A stretch of DNA of 64,000 nt from Centroberyx gerrardi (GCF_048128805.1 NC_136010.1:18604980-18668979); one strand, 5' to 3'; shown: positions 1-13,199, numbered from the stretch's first letter. Made by a program: numbers and translations. Notes: generated from the letters alone by a model not told the origin.

Positions 1-2766
1 TCCAGCTTGAGCTGCTGTTTAAACTTGGAAACATGATCAAGCATGGCAGAATACCTCCTGTGATAAAGGTGTGCTTTCTTTAAGGCATTGGGAGAACGAT
101 TTGATTTGTCCTTGTCTGAAAATCTGTCAGTATAATGATGGTTCCAAATATATTCACTGTCAAAAAAACGGTATAAATTCAAATAAAATCTAATTTGCAA
201 AAAGTAAATCCACCTTGATTTACTTGGGCTAAATTACTATTAGGTACCTAATTACTAAAAAAAATCTCAGTATTTCATAGCAAATATTATTCAGACTTCA
301 TCTCAGGTTTTGATATGGGATTTACACTATTTTTCTTCCTCCAAAGGAAAGTTAATATTAGCTTCTTTCAGTACATTACATTGGGATTTTAGGGTATAGA
401 GTGGAGTTTGCTGCATGGTTCACTTATGGAAGGCTTTTGAATCCTGTTCCTGAGGTTTCAAAGAATAAATAAATCATCACACTCCCACAAGGATTTGAAA
501 ATACAGATGATGCCATTTCATTTTTTCTCCTGCATAATATCACCATACAGGACACTGAAGGTGGACCAATTGTGTTTTCACATAAAGTGATGGAAGGATG
601 ATCTATTTTAAACCTCATGAACTGGACTTGAATGGCATCTGAGGAACGATATATTCCAGGATTTGCTTAAGCATTTTGAAGTAGAGCCCACCCTACACTC
701 TAAAATCCCACTGAGAGACTTAATACCAGCTTTACTGCATCAAAAGGAAGAATTAGATCAATTTTTTAAACCAAAAGCCTAAAGATAACATTCGAGTAGA
801 AATTGATATGAAATGTTGAGCTTTTTTGCCCTTGAGAGGCGTTAGATGAAACGATGTTGACAAATATTAAATAGCATAAACAAAATATTTGTTATTTTAA
901 TTGCATACTTTAGCATATATTTCTATCACTGTCACCTTTTGATCAAATTCACTAGTTGTAGATCCTGGACAAAAATTCCAAATATGTTTTATTTTGTAGG
1001 ACTGCGAAAAGTCAGGAGATTATATGGAAAAGATTTATTTTATTTTATTAACAGCAAATTCTGATTTGTGGCTTTCCAAAATGCCAATATTTTATGATGA
1101 CATCGGCACATCATCATGACATTGGGTCGTGATATGATGGTGAAAGATCAAGCGCAAAGACGGCGACCAAAAATGAATTGGCCTCTAATAAATGTTTTAT
1201 GATAAGGCCAATAATAATCACCACTGACAGCACTGAGAATTGGAGTGTAATGAGACAATATAACAATCATCCACAGCTATCGCCGCCGCTCCATTCATCT
1301 GGATTACAGAGTGAGGATTGCCTGACAGAAGTCGTTATCTTCAGAGGGCTCCAGATGTGATCAGCTGCTGAGCTTTTAGGAATCCTGGGTGGGTATTTCT
1401 GATTGAAGTGTTTGGATGAGCAGCACCGCTTCACTGAACTTTAATCTCACTTCACAGAATGAGAATTTAGAGGCCGGACGGTTGAGGAATGACGCTTTGT
1501 ACTCCGTCAAATAAACTACAAGTCTCTCATGGCATTCTGAAAGACCTAATGTCGAAGCATCAGAGAGCAGTTAAGGACACAAGAACAGCATTTTTTCTGA
1601 TCTCATGTTAACGAATTGCGATAAAAGATGCTGGTAACCATGTCATATCATCAAATAGGGCAAAGAGGGTTAAAATTAGGCTTCAGATCTCCCCTGCTAA
1701 ACCAGGCCTCTCTATCCTGTTCTATAGAGTTTCATGTCTAGCTTGTATAAGAAACAGTAGTGACGATGTTAATCAGCGCTTAAAGTTGAAATCGCCTTCA
1801 TCCCAGTCTTATTTTATAGCAATGACTTCAAATGCCAGTGACACTTCATATTGTCACTTTTCTCTCAAATCTCTCCTAATCATTAGACTTAAATAACCAT
1901 TCTCTGATGTAGGGCAACTATACTCATGTACTAGGTTTCATAACTGTTTTATGTCTTTAACTGGTTCACCAGCAGCTTGTTCGAAGGCATAGGGCCTAGC
2001 AGAGTGCTGCTGTTTTGCCCTGCAGACATGTCTGTGTTCATACCACATATCCCCGGCTCTATTTTGGGCCTGAGGAGAGGTGTAGGGGGTGCACTGGAGG
2101 GCATTTCCATCCAGGGCCACGGGGATTGACTGGAGAAATGTGTCTCAGAAATGGGGATAGGTGACAGATACATTTCCCACTGGAGGAGCCTTCGTCGAGT
2201 CTACTTTAGCTAATCCCCTCACTTGTGTTAATGCATACTGAATCATATATGTCTAACTCGACAAGTAATAATACACAATGACTTGGTCCTTCTCACAGGC
2301 ATTCAGATCTTTCTTCTGCTCACTCAATTGTTATTAAATATACATCGTGGGCTTATGAAGAAATAAATTGGGCCCTGTAAGGAGGCATTAGCAAGCAATT
2401 CATAGCATTTTTCCCTTCCTTCATCATATACAGCAATAAGAGCACTTTACTCAGCAGGCTCACTGGACCCTAAAGGAAAATATAGGCAAAAGGCGCTACG
2501 GCTGAAACCGAGAACAAATGAGGAACAGAGAGGAAAAAGTAGAGCATTCAGATTAAGATTCCTATCACATGGTGACCTGGCACTGTCTCAGACCTCTGAT
2601 TGAGAGTTGGCTAAATGTCAGCCTATGGAGATGAGACAGAGAGGAGTGGGGCAACAGCGCTTTTCTCCACTTTATACCCAGTTCCTGATGTCTTTGCTCT
2701 TTATGTGGTTACTGCCAGCATACCATGTGTCAACAGGCTGCAAAAGAGATACTGTGATACTGTGGT

Positions 2767-2768
2767 GC

Positions 2769-2799
<31 letters not shown>

Positions 2800-2838
2800 A
2801 GCGAGAATGAGAGAGAGAGAATGAAAGGGAGAGAATGA
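2767..2838. repeat. Compound GT/GA microsatellite
   Basis: A run of about 15 GT units is followed by an interrupted GA run. Short frames crossing it encode only low-complexity peptides and are not genes. Confidence 0.95.
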
Positions 2839-4007
2839 GTGAGTGTGTGTTTGTCAACTGTCAGCAATAGCTTTCATTTCATGTCATAATTAATAGGCTG
2901 GTTTTGTTGCTTCTTTACAGCTATTCTATTTCTATACTTCAGTGTATCATATACTGTATATGCAGCACAGTTACACCATCTAGTGTTGAAATTTAGAAGA
3001 GAACACGCAGAACCAATATCTCAGAGTGAATTGTGCTGTTGTGCAATGCTGTTTTAGATCATATTAGATTGATACTATTAATTAGCATGTCTTAGTGAAA
3101 GCTTAAGAAATTATTTGAAAATGTGAATACCAACTGTATTTACATTTTCAGATGTAAAGCACTAGTAGGACAAGTTTATGTGTTGGCTACATTTGCTTTT
3201 CCAACATGTGCTTTTCCAACACGTGTTCTAGTAGTAAGCAGTTCTACACTTTGTCTACACACATTTTCAAGGCACGTTTTTGTTCCTTGATTGCCAAAAA
3301 GACTCAGCGCTCATTCTTAACTCTGCTTTATTTTTGTAATTGTACTTTGGTACTATAAGTCCCTTCAAAAGGAGCCAGAAAATGCTGTTGATTTTTAACA
3401 CCCCCTTACACACCTCTGAAATTGTGTTAGTTGACAGTGTTAGTTGACAATTACCTGAAAAAGTCACTTTGTGTTGGTATATATCGAGAGGAGGAAGTGT
3501 GGGGGGATGATGGGTGTTAATGAATGCCTTTTGTATAAACACGTATATTTCTCAAGGTTTAGTTGCAGACCAGCATCTCCGCCCAGCAGGAGATGTTAGC
3601 AAATCAGTTACACAACTGAGAGCTTTGTAGACTGTGTGATTTTGGCACATTTCGCTCACCTCCACCATGCTTCTACTGTATGGAGACAGTCACAGAACAA
3701 TATATCATGTTGTGTAATAGTAGCAAATACAGTGCATGCATCAGTACAGATAGAAAGGCCCAGCAAATAAACAAGACTTTTTTTAAATCCATCTGGTAAT
3801 CAAGACATGCATCATACTTCATTGTTAAGTGACAATTGAAGTGACCCAGGAACTTGTGTCAATGCAGCAGCAACCAATAGGATATCGATAAGAATAGAGC
3901 AAATAGATTATATTTAAGATACAAACAACTAAAATAACATATTGAAGATAATGCAACAAATCAAACATATTGATATGAAGACACAACAACTTTGTCATGC
4001 TAATGCA

Positions 4008-4078
4008 AGGAAAGTACCTGGCCCAGTAAAAGCCAATAGGAGTTTCCTATTGGCTTTTACTGTGCCAGGTACTTTCCT
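4008..4078. repeat. Near-perfect 33-bp inverted repeat with 5-nt loop
   Basis: The left arm 4008-4040 and the right arm 4046-4078 are reverse complements with one mismatch (C at 4023 against A in the mirrored arm). The spacer at 4041-4045 is agttt. The flanks do not extend the pairing. A transcript would fold into a 33-bp stem that is straighter than most microRNA precursors. No target-site duplication was seen, so it may be a template-switch palindrome rather than an inserted element. Confidence 0.9.
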
Positions 4079-5432
4079 AAAGTGTACTGTAAGTTAAAAG
4101 AGGAGTGAAATCAAGGTTTAGATGCCTCTGTTGTGCTGTTTTTTACTTGCCCCCATTTCAACCTTGCCGGAAGCTCCTACTTGGCTACAACCAGTAGAGC
4201 TTTGCTTGTCCCATGCAATCATTAAAGAGATTAGGTATTAAGTCCTATCTTTTATTCATACCCTTTAGTGTTTAAGTAATACAAATCATTACTCATCAGT
4301 ATTCATTATGAAAGACATACAGTATATTTTCAATATCCAGTGGACAGAAAAGTGCAGGCTTCCCAAACAGCTAAATCAGTATGCAGTAACCTTGGGATAT
4401 CCCTGCTAGTTTCTTGTCGGTTTTACATCTATTCTGAAACGATATCAAGCTGAACATTGTAGTGTCATACCGCCATATTGTCCATCCTCAGTCACCCTGA
4501 ACTTATAATTCAGAGAGTGTCAGTGAGATTTTGTCAAAGGGGCCAGAAATTTTTCCTGCTTTGACTCTCACAAGTATTTCATGTTTTCACTAATTTTCAA
4601 CGAGTCCATGCTGAGAATACAAAGCCCACAGACATCCTTTAGTCTCCTTGGTTACAGTATTCAGAAAGATTCGAAATATTGTAATATCATGGAGCTGGGA
4701 TAAAATAGTATGAAAGGAAGGAGAAATGAAAGCTGATTTCTTACAAATGATACATGATGGATGTCATAACATGATAAATTATTATAAATTAATTATGACA
4801 GTTGTAGTCACAGCTGAACACCTATAACATCATGCTATAACGGAGATCTGTAATCCTGAAGAGAAAATAAAATGTGTTTTTTGCTCGATATTTTATGGAC
4901 ATTTATGGTACATTATGCAATTTTGGAGCACAAGCTTCTTCCATGAGCACAACAGGACTATCCAGGTGTGTCAAAAACAACAACCTGTCCACCAGGAACA
5001 TCTGTGTCATCCTTCATCGTTTCCTGTATGATACATTTTCCATTGACAGGGTTGGAAGTGCTATGACACACAAATGTACTCTTTCAGGTAGCATTTCAAC
5101 AGAGATTCTTTTTCACAGCAAATCATTGACACTATTCAAATAGGCATATTATTGTTAGAGAGGTCTCCACTTCACCTATTAACTCGAGGACATCCTTTTC
5201 AGTGAAGCAACTCAAAGAGGAGGGAGCTAACCCTGAAACGCTTTAAAAGAAATCAAGAATGGAAAGCATCATACGATAACTGGCATCCACCTAAGCAAAA
5301 ATTGTCAGAGTCGCTGCCATATATTGAAATCCTTATACTTTATAGTAAAAGCCTTGGCAGTCTTCTTCGCTTACATCTTTTCTTTGTTGTGCTGAGGAGA
5401 TACACATTACTGTCTTAAAAGTACTGGCCAGG

Positions 5433-7677
5433 ATGTTTGTGGATGAGCGGATTTTAACTCTGTTCAAAAGGAATGCCCATCACACCTTGACCTACTGGAG
5501 TGTTTTCTTCAGTTTTGGACTCTGCATTGCTTTCCTTGGACCTACAATATTGGACTTGCAATGTCAAACAAACTCAACACTAAGTCAGATTACATGGGTA
5601 TTCTTTGCCCAGCAGTTCTGCTTGCTGATTGGCAGCTCTATCAGCGGTGTTTTCAAGAAGACGTGAGTAGCTGTTCATGAACTCACAGCTGGGGTGTTCT
5701 TCCCCAGATACTACAAGCAATTCTAATGTTAGATAAGTGCAGTTTTGTTTGCATGTTCATGTGACTACTGAGTGCACAAAAGCTGCCATGTTCAGCCCAG
5801 GAACTGTTGACCTTCATTAACACTGTTTTTGTTTTCTGTTTTTTTCCCCTAAAGGTTGTTCAGTGCTCTGTCTGCCTTATTTGTCTCTGCTCTCGTCATC
5901 TCTGTAATATTTGCCATCATTCCCCTGTGCAATAATGTTATGTTGCTGGCCATCGCCATGGCTGTGTCCGGTTTGGCGATGGGCATCATTGACACCATTG
6001 CTAACATCCAACTGGTGACCATCTATCAGAAGGACTCCGCTGTCTTCCTGCAGGTGACAAAACCTGGACTAAAGCACCAGCACTGTATCTATAGAAGAAT
6101 TCACATTCAATGAATAGTTAGTAGCAGACATTATAAAAAATGCAAGTAATGTGTCCACTTTTTTTCTTTCGCAAGATAAATAAAGCACACATCAATTTTG
6201 AATTTTGGACACTATGTTTAAATATATATATTTGTCCAGTTAGGAGCCAATTATACTGATTTCTTAAAAAAAAAAAAAAAAAAAAAAAAGGAAGTAATGA
6301 CTCTGTCCTTTTCTATACTTTGCAGGCGCTCCATTTCTTCATTGGGTTCGGAGCCCTGGTGAGCCCACTGATTGCAGATCCTTTCCTCTCAGAGACGGGC
6401 TGCGGGAACCACACAGGGAACGGGACTGAGATCATGCATCATTTCAGGAACATGCTGAGAAACAGTCCCATAGCAGAGCACAACATAACCCAGAGCCACC
6501 TGCCCCACGAAGCAGGGGAGGAGTCCATTGTGCACTACGCTTTCTGGATCATGGCGCTTATCAATGTAAGATGCTGAATAGACTTAAATGTGAGAGCAGA
6601 GTTAGTTTTTTCATGGCTTCTTGATTTACTGTGTTGCACTCATCCCAAGCTTATACCAGATTTGAGCCGGTCCCCAGAGATTATCTCCAGTGAAGAATAG
6701 GCTAAACACATCTTTTTCATTGGTTTCAAGATTGAACTTTGATTAAAATATGGGTAAAATTGATCTGATTATCATTTGTGTGCCCCCAGCTGCCTGTGCC
6801 CATCGCAGTCCTGTTCCTGATGTACCGGGAGAAGCTGATCCCATGCTGCCCCGGCAGCACCCCTCGTCTTCTGGACAAAGATGAGCTGGCCATGGAGAAC
6901 CAGCAGGGGGCAGAGGGTCCAGACACGGAGCAGAAAGAACACGAAGTTGGAGGTAGAGAACTAATAACAGTGATACATGAAACCCAAGAGGAAAAGTTTT
7001 GAAACAGAACTCTTTTTAAGATTCTTAATGCATACTTTCCCTGGGTTTTCAATCAGTCTAGCTAAAAAAACAACTGCCATTTTATATGCTATAATCTGTC
7101 ATTTGTGAATGCTTGCTCTGTCACAGGTCATGGGGATATCTTTAGCTGTTGTCAGAATGATAACCTGCGTGGGCTGCCAGTATCCTTCTTTATGATTCAT
7201 ATCCTCGGTGGGATGGTGCTCTTCATGACCGATGGCATTGTGGTGAGTGACGGGTGCAAATAATATGAGGGACATTATATGAATGATATTTAGGAATATC
7301 GTTTTGTGAATAGCTTATAGATATAATATGGCACAAAATATATTTTTACATAAAACACAAGGAAGAGAACATATCTAAGGACCTACATTTCTGTTTTCAG
7401 GGTGCCTATGCAGGCTTTGTGTACACCTATGCCGTGGCACCGCCTATGTCACTGTCCCATAAGACAGCAGGTTACTTGGCCAGTATCTTTTGGGCAGCGA
7501 TCACTGCTGGGCGCCTGGTGTCCATTCCTCTCTCATACCGCTTCCAGCCTGTGAGGCTGCTCATGTTCAACCTGGTAATGCCACTAGAAACTTTTGGGGT
7601 GCCATCACATTACAATGAGACATAATCATCACTAAATTCCTGTGTTCCTGACTATATTCTCTCTCTCTCACTCTCTG

Positions 7678-7749
<72 letters not shown>

Positions 7750-8567
7750 TTGTCCTTGCAGGCAGGTGTCATTGTCACAGTGTTGATGCTACTTATCTTC
7801 TACACCAACAGTGTCTTTCTGTTTGTTGGGACCTGTTTATGTGGGCTGTTCCTCAGCAGCATCTTCCCCTGTATGCTTGCCTACACTGAAGACATCCTTG
7901 ACTACCAGGGTACAATGAAGTAGCTATAGCACAGTAACGATAACACATTAATGGAGTTAACGTAAGAACAGAATATGAAGCATCTCTTTCTCTCTGCAGG
8001 ATGTGCAACCTCAGTCCTGGTAACAAGTGCAGGAATGGGAGAGATGGTTATGCAGGTTCTGGTTGGCTCGGTAAGACTGATGAGTGTGTAGTTATCATTA
8101 GTGTGTATATAGAAATGGGGAGATCAAGGAGATGATATTACAAAAAACAAACAAAAACCCAGTAGAGATGTAGACTGAAGTCCTAGTAGTTTAATGTTGT
8201 CGTCTCATCCCCAGATTATCCAGACTGAAGGCAGCTACAGCTTCCTGCTGTGTGGAATGATCATTGGCTGCATTGGTTTTATCCTCTTCTTTGGTCTCTT
8301 ACTGTTCCACCGGATGCACAGAAACTACCTCACAGGTATGCTATTAACCAGCTTCCTCATACACTGCCTGGGAATCAGTAAGTATAGTTATGATGAAAGT
8401 GTATTGGCATTCATTTCACATTCTTCTTCATCCTCCCCCACCCCACCACCTCTCCCCCCTGCATCCCAACAGGAACGATGAAAAAGTCAGCCATGGTGGA
8501 GGAGCCAGCAGCAGAGCAGAATGGTTCTGCCAAAACAGAACAGAAAGAGGAGAAGGAGAGCAGCTGA
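5433..8567 (+). CDS. mfsd4a: Major facilitator superfamily domain-containing protein 4A
   Basis: An orphan MFS transporter expected to have 12 membrane helices; its substrate is not established. Exons: 5433-5662, 5855-6053, 6326-6565, 6790-6952, 7127-7242, 7401-7574, 7762-7909, 8000-8070, 8215-8335, 8473-8567. All junctions are GT-AG and the phases close to 518 aa, against 514 in human as I recall it. The N-terminus (TLTYWSVFFSFGLCIAFLGP) matches the MFSD4A first helix almost exactly, and CQTNS, FLFVG and LAYTED blocks also match. The loop encoded by exon 3 carries three N-glycosylation sequons (about residues 171, 175 and 196). A cytoplasmic linker rich in charged residues follows from exon 4. 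The C-terminus is a short Glu/Lys-rich tail. The start is the first ATG of the conserved frame. The paralogue MFSD4B is less similar. Confidence 0.95.
6266..6289 (+). repeat. Poly(A) tract in mfsd4a intron 2
   Basis: An uninterrupted run of 24 A residues lies 36 nt before the exon 3 acceptor. No SINE or LINE body was recognised upstream of it, so it is listed only as a homopolymer. Confidence 0.9.
7658..7748 (+). repeat. (CT)n microsatellite forming a 3' splice-site tract
   Basis: About 45 CT units, slightly interrupted at the left, run almost into the AG of mfsd4a exon 7 (exon starts at 7762). Only ctttgtccttgcag separates the repeat from the exon. The repeat is therefore the polypyrimidine tract of this intron. 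An open frame reading through it encodes a Ser/Leu run and is not an independent gene. Confidence 0.95.
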
Positions 8568-9440
8568 GGAGGGAAGCAGCTGTGTGTCGCCTGTCCAGTG
8601 TTGTTCTTTACCAGCTACTGGAGAAAATGGAATTGTTTGGAAAAGTATTACAAAAATATATCATCAAATTGACCACTATATTGCCTAAAAGACTACAAAT
8701 GTTCAGTGTACCAAATCATGTGACTTTTATTGTGCTGGAGATAACATACTCAATACTCACATAGCCAGTTTGCAAAGTAGACAGTTTGCTACTGTTAGAG
8801 ATGATAGTTCAAACTTTTAGATTCTTTTTCTTTTTTGTAAATCGAGGACAGTGTTCATCAAATATTGCATCAGTGTTCTAAATGAACAATACATAGATTT
8901 GTAAAATATAATTGTGATTATGTCAACAGTTTGCTTCTGGGAATATACTCATGCTGTATGAAGTTTTATTTGGGCTTCAGGTTCATCATATGTAGAGTGA
9001 TTTGATCATCTGTTTTAACTGTACTGTTTGTTTTCTCATAAAATGTTTGGGCTGTACTTATTTTCCCATTTCTTTGTGGATTCATTAATGAAAGTATACA
9101 CACTGGATTATGTGTGTATTATTAAGACAGTGAAAACATTGTATTGATACAGTGGACATAGTTTGAATATTTTTGATAGATACCATAGAGAGTTTTGTTC
9201 CCACACATTATAATTGGCAACTCAGTCAAGAAAATACAACACATCTTCAACAATTCAAATGTTTATTTGATTGCTTTCAAAATTAACTACTCAAGAAGAC
9301 AGCCTCAAATTTAACATTGTTACCCATCCGATTTGGTAGGAAGGACTTTGTACTCAGAATGGCATTACTATGCCTCTGAGACAGTTAACAAATCTAAAAC
9401 AGAGGCATTTGAACAGTTAACCAGTCAATCTATAACTTCT
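8568..9440. other. Convergent 3' UTR interval between mfsd4a and chia
   Basis: This interval separates the mfsd4a stop from the chia stop on the opposite strand. It is AT-rich and holds no coding signal. I could not find a canonical AATAAA for mfsd4a on the plus strand. The chia signal at 9262-9267 means the two transcripts end within a few hundred bases of each other. Confidence 0.7.
9262..9267 (-). promoter_or_regulatory. chia polyadenylation signal AATAAA
   Basis: A canonical hexamer on the minus strand, about 175 nt after the chia stop codon. It is the first such hexamer downstream of the stop. Confidence 0.65.
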
Positions 9441-12400
9441 TTAGGACCAGTTGCAGCAAGAGCAGGCGGTGTCAAAGACCAGACCAGCGGCACAACGCTG
9501 GAAGTAGGTCCTGCCTTGGCTGCAGTTGTAGAATTGGTTCTTGTTTGATGGGTCTGGGTACATGCCGCTGGCCTTTCCAGCGCAGAACCCGCTGTCCATT
9601 CCACTGGTACCAGAGTCTCCACCAGAGGAGCCGCCGCCACTGGAACCACCACCGGAGCCGCCACTGGAGCCTCCACTGGAGCCTCCACCGGAGCCGCCGC
9701 TGGAGCCGCCTCCAGAAGCTCCAGTAGTGGTGCTCATTCCTACGATTGGAGGAAGGGGAGTGGCAGGAGGGGCACAAGCTGAAAAAGACCAAAAATTACA
9801 TTAACAGATTAATTTATCATTTAATGACCTCTTTTCTGAAAACGTCATAATGTGGATTTCACAGTGATCACTGATGAGCAGGGTGTTAAGATACTCTTAC
9901 ACGCTTGTTCCAGGTTGAGGCCTTTTTTGAGGACATTGATAAGTGGGTATTTTCCCTGGTTACAGAAAGTGCCCATATAATCGTCCATGTCAATGGTCCA
10001 CACCATGGCTCCTCCAAAGTTGCTCTTCTTCAGCCAGTCAACCTACAAACAGCCAGAAGGGGGCATATCAGTTGTCATGGACCAAGCATTTAACAAGGCA
10101 TTTCAACTGAGGCCAAAAACATTGTAGCAACATTTATTGGTAGACTTTGATACAGTGCTTGATGATAACTGCAGCATTACATACATACAGAGCAAGAGGC
10201 ATGAAACATAAACTTTCACATGCATTTGCCACATCAAATGAGTTGCTGTGGGGCCATGGTACACTTTCACAAATGGCAATATTCTGTGCATCGCTTCCTT
10301 ACCTTGATCTGGAAGCTCTTCATGTTGTCATAGCCGACCCACTGGTTTCCTTTGTAGGCATATGGCACATCCTGGGCCTGGTTCCAAACCTCAGTTGCTC
10401 CATCTTTCAAAAATCCACAGATCTGTAATTTAACAAAACACTGTATTAACAACAGCCAACAAACCCATTCATTTCCTCATCCAGAGTCATCATATTATGA
10501 TGAACCAACCATTTGGCAAGCAACTTGTAAATGCTTTTCTCAAACATAACAGAAGAAAATGAATCAACACCAAATAAACATATTCTAATCCAGTCTTTAT
10601 TGCTCTATCACAGAAATAAGAAAGTGTACCTCAAAGTAAGCCAGTTCTCCAGCCTCCTGTGTGTACTTTCCTGGAGTTCCAGCACCAGCGATGGGTGCTC
10701 CAATACCGTGGTTGGCAGGGTTCCTAAGGGTGAAAGTGTTGCCATAGGTAGGGAAACCAACGATCAGCTTCTCAGCGGGGGCTCCCTGGTTCTTCCAGTA
10801 GTTCATGGCATAGTCCTGGAACAAAGTATAGTGGCTTTGGAATTACACATGTACAGCTTTTTGGACGATTTAATGTCACACATGTACTTGCATGTACTTA
10901 CTGATGTATTTTTACAGAGAAAATGCAGATGTATTACTTTCACAGAGCCAATTCTGGCAATTAACATATTGTGTTTGGAGATATTCCTCTACTCACCACA
11001 TTGAAATAGATGAAGCCACCGTTGTCCTCAGGGCTTTTGTAGAGGGGACTGCACTCGCCTGTCATGGGGTCCCAAGAGCCGTGGAAGTCGTATGTCATGA
11101 CATTGAGCATATCCAGGGACCTGGGGGTGGAAAACGCAAGGGAAGAGATACCATGCGACCAATTAGCAGCTTAAAGTCATTCATTTTAGGGAATAGGAGT
11201 AAGGATCAGATTTGTCACATCTCATTATGTGTCCCATTATGTTGTTAAAATATTGTTAAAGTGGCACGCATTAAGGCAAGTGTGTTTAACACCTATATGG
11301 CTTCATATGCTTACTGGCCAATCTTAGGGATCTGGTAAGCAGAGTCAATGGTTCCCCTTCCAGCCGACACAGCAGCAGACATCAGGAGACGAGCCTTGTT
11401 GGTCTTCTTGGCCTCTTCCTCAAAGGCAGCTCTCAGCTCCTGTTGAATGTGAACAGATATAAGAGATTTACCATTGACCCAACTCTAGCTACAGAAAGAC
11501 AAGATTTGTAATATGGTCAATTTAAGTTGTTCTGCTTTTATCTGTTTAATATTTATTCACTGGGGCCCTGTGGTTTTAGGGAAACACCTTGGAGCTTCAT
11601 TGTAGCCCAGAGTTTTTTGCCAGGAAAAATTCCAGACAAGCTATAATGTATTTGACCTTGGGTTTTCCTATCAGATAAGATGTGATTTAGGCCTCATTGA
11701 GAGAAAGAAAATCTGGCAACCAAACAGAAAACCAGGCATGGCTAACACACCTCGAGGAAAACGGAGTAGTACTGCTTGTCCTCAGGAGGGCTTCCTCTGT
11801 TGGCTGGATACTCCCAGTCAATGTCGAGCCCATCAAACTCATACTTCCTCAGGAACACAATGATTGAGTTGATGAAGGTCTGACGGTTGGCAGGGCTGGC
11901 GACCATTGCTGAGAAACTAATTTGGGAACAGAAAATTATTATTGAAACACAAAATCCCCATCGCTTAGAGTGGCGAGTCTACAGATCGATGTAGATCATC
12001 TCACCCTGCAGAGCCAAAGTTCCATCCGCCAACGGACAGGAGAGTCTTCAGGTTGCCATTCCTGCCAAAGAATCAGACATTTTAGACAACTATTTTTTAT
12101 TAGAGAGACTTTACAGAGAATAACATTGATTTTTTTCCTCATATACCCAAGGAAAATACACACACAGGCACATTCATAGAGAGTTCAGCGCACGCACAGT
12201 AACTGGATTCTTAGTGACTCACTTGTTCTTCAGGGCGTTGAACTGGCCGTAGAGCTCCACATCATTCCACTCGTAGGTGGCCAGCTTGTTGTTCTTCATG
12301 GTGGCAAAGGCATAGAGAAGATGGGTACACAGGCATGGGTCGATGTCATTGGGCATGTAGATGGTTGGGGGTGGTCTGTACTGCGCCCAGTTTGTGAAGT

Positions 12401-12835
12401 AGCATGACAGAATGAAGGATGAGCCTTTGATAGAAAATTGACATTTAAAGAAATAATTAGAATATATTCAACTGGTTATATAATGTAAGGACCAAACATG
12501 ATGCAATGCAATTTCTGACCGTAAATAATAAAAAAAAAAAACACATATACACACTTTATCCCCCAAAAATATGATTTATCATTTTTTCTTATATTCACAA
12601 ATATTTTGTGTGTGAGTTTGCTTACCAAGCTGCGCATGCAGCAGCAGGGCCAGAGCTGTAAAAATAAAAGTCACATGGTTATCTCCCACCAAAGGCAAAT
12701 TAAGAGAAAAAGAAAGGATGTAATACATGTCCAATTCTTGGAAATAGGCAAGTGATCATCTACATTATAATTTCAAGAACATTTTTCAACATGCAGTGCA
12801 GTTGACTTACCCGTCACAAACAGTACTTTGCCCAT
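9441..12835 (-). CDS. chia: Acidic-type chitinase (GH18 + CBM14)
   Basis: A secreted endochitinase that cleaves beta-1,4 GlcNAc polymers. In fish this family mainly serves gut digestion of chitin. Exons in transcription order: 12835-12811, 12655-12626, 12424-12223, 12061-12005, 11916-11751, 11439-11315, 11120-10997, 10815-10630, 10422-10303, 10042-9901, 9778-9441. This gives 504 aa. A signal peptide (about 1-20) contains LALLLHAQL. The GH18 barrel has the SVGGWNFG block and the catalytic DGLDIDWE motif, with D136, D138 and acid E140, the same numbering as mammalian AMCase, so it should be active. A Gly/Ser linker (about 411-455) leads to a CBM14 domain (456-504) with all six cysteines. A TATA box lies just upstream. 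The exact paralogue among fish chia genes cannot be decided here. Confidence 0.95.
9605..9729 (-). repeat. Coding minisatellite for the chia Gly/Ser linker
   Basis: Imperfect 9-15 nt units of the type GGCTCCAGCGGC encode alternating GGS, GGGS and SGG blocks between the catalytic and chitin-binding domains. On the plus strand the same repeat reads as a Pro/Glu-rich open frame, which is a shadow. Such linkers tolerate length change, so this segment may vary between individuals. Confidence 0.9.
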
Positions 12836-12875
12836 GATTGCCTCGTACAAAGAGCTTGTCTGACAGGTGCACTCC

Positions 12876-12883
12876 CTTTTATA
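12876..12883 (-). promoter_or_regulatory. TATA box of chia
   Basis: TATAAAAG on the minus strand lies 41 nt upstream of the chia ATG. It implies transcription starting near 12850 and a 5' leader of only about 15-20 nt. A focused TATA promoter fits a tissue-restricted digestive enzyme gene. Confidence 0.8.
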
Positions 12884-13199
12884 CACACTCAATTTGCTCA
12901 AACTTTACTAATATGGGACATTTGCCAAAAAGGGGTTTATTTGCAAAAGATTGTTTCACAAAAGATTATAAAATGTGCTAACATAAGGAACAAGATGCGA
13001 TTACCTATCATGCTTTCTTGCATATTCTCCACAGGCACACGGTGCCAATTTTAGATTTCTCCTTGTGTGAAGGACTAATTCATGAATAGTCAACCAAAGC
13101 AAACACAGTACAAATACAAATTCTACTGCAAATAGGCCATTAAAAAAACACATGTAGATGTTTATACCACAAATGTTTGTTTGGGATTTGGCTACAATA

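Larger units (their letters stand above)
1..5432. other. Noncoding region upstream of mfsd4a
   Basis: I find no credible exon in this 5.4-kb stretch. Its open frames (for example 424-618 and 1949-2173 on the minus strand, 1178-1360 and 4874-5143 on the plus strand) are short, lack convincing splice sites and resemble no family I know. It contains a GT/GA microsatellite near 2.8 kb and a long hairpin near 4.0 kb, listed separately. The stretch 1080-1560 is less repetitive than its surroundings and could be regulatory, but nothing in it proves that. The mfsd4a promoter and 5' UTR should lie near the right end, but I see no TATA box that fixes a start. Confidence 0.6.

Noticed and set aside
1949-2173. 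Minus-strand frame with Pro-rich, LLRPKIEPG-containing peptide
   Set aside because: It looked briefly like the tail of an ETS-type factor, but no conserved domain, splice site or alignable block supports it.
9425-9804. Several overlapping frames rich in Pro/Glu, Arg/Trp or Ala/Val
   Set aside because: They are other-frame readings of the chia Gly/Ser linker repeat.
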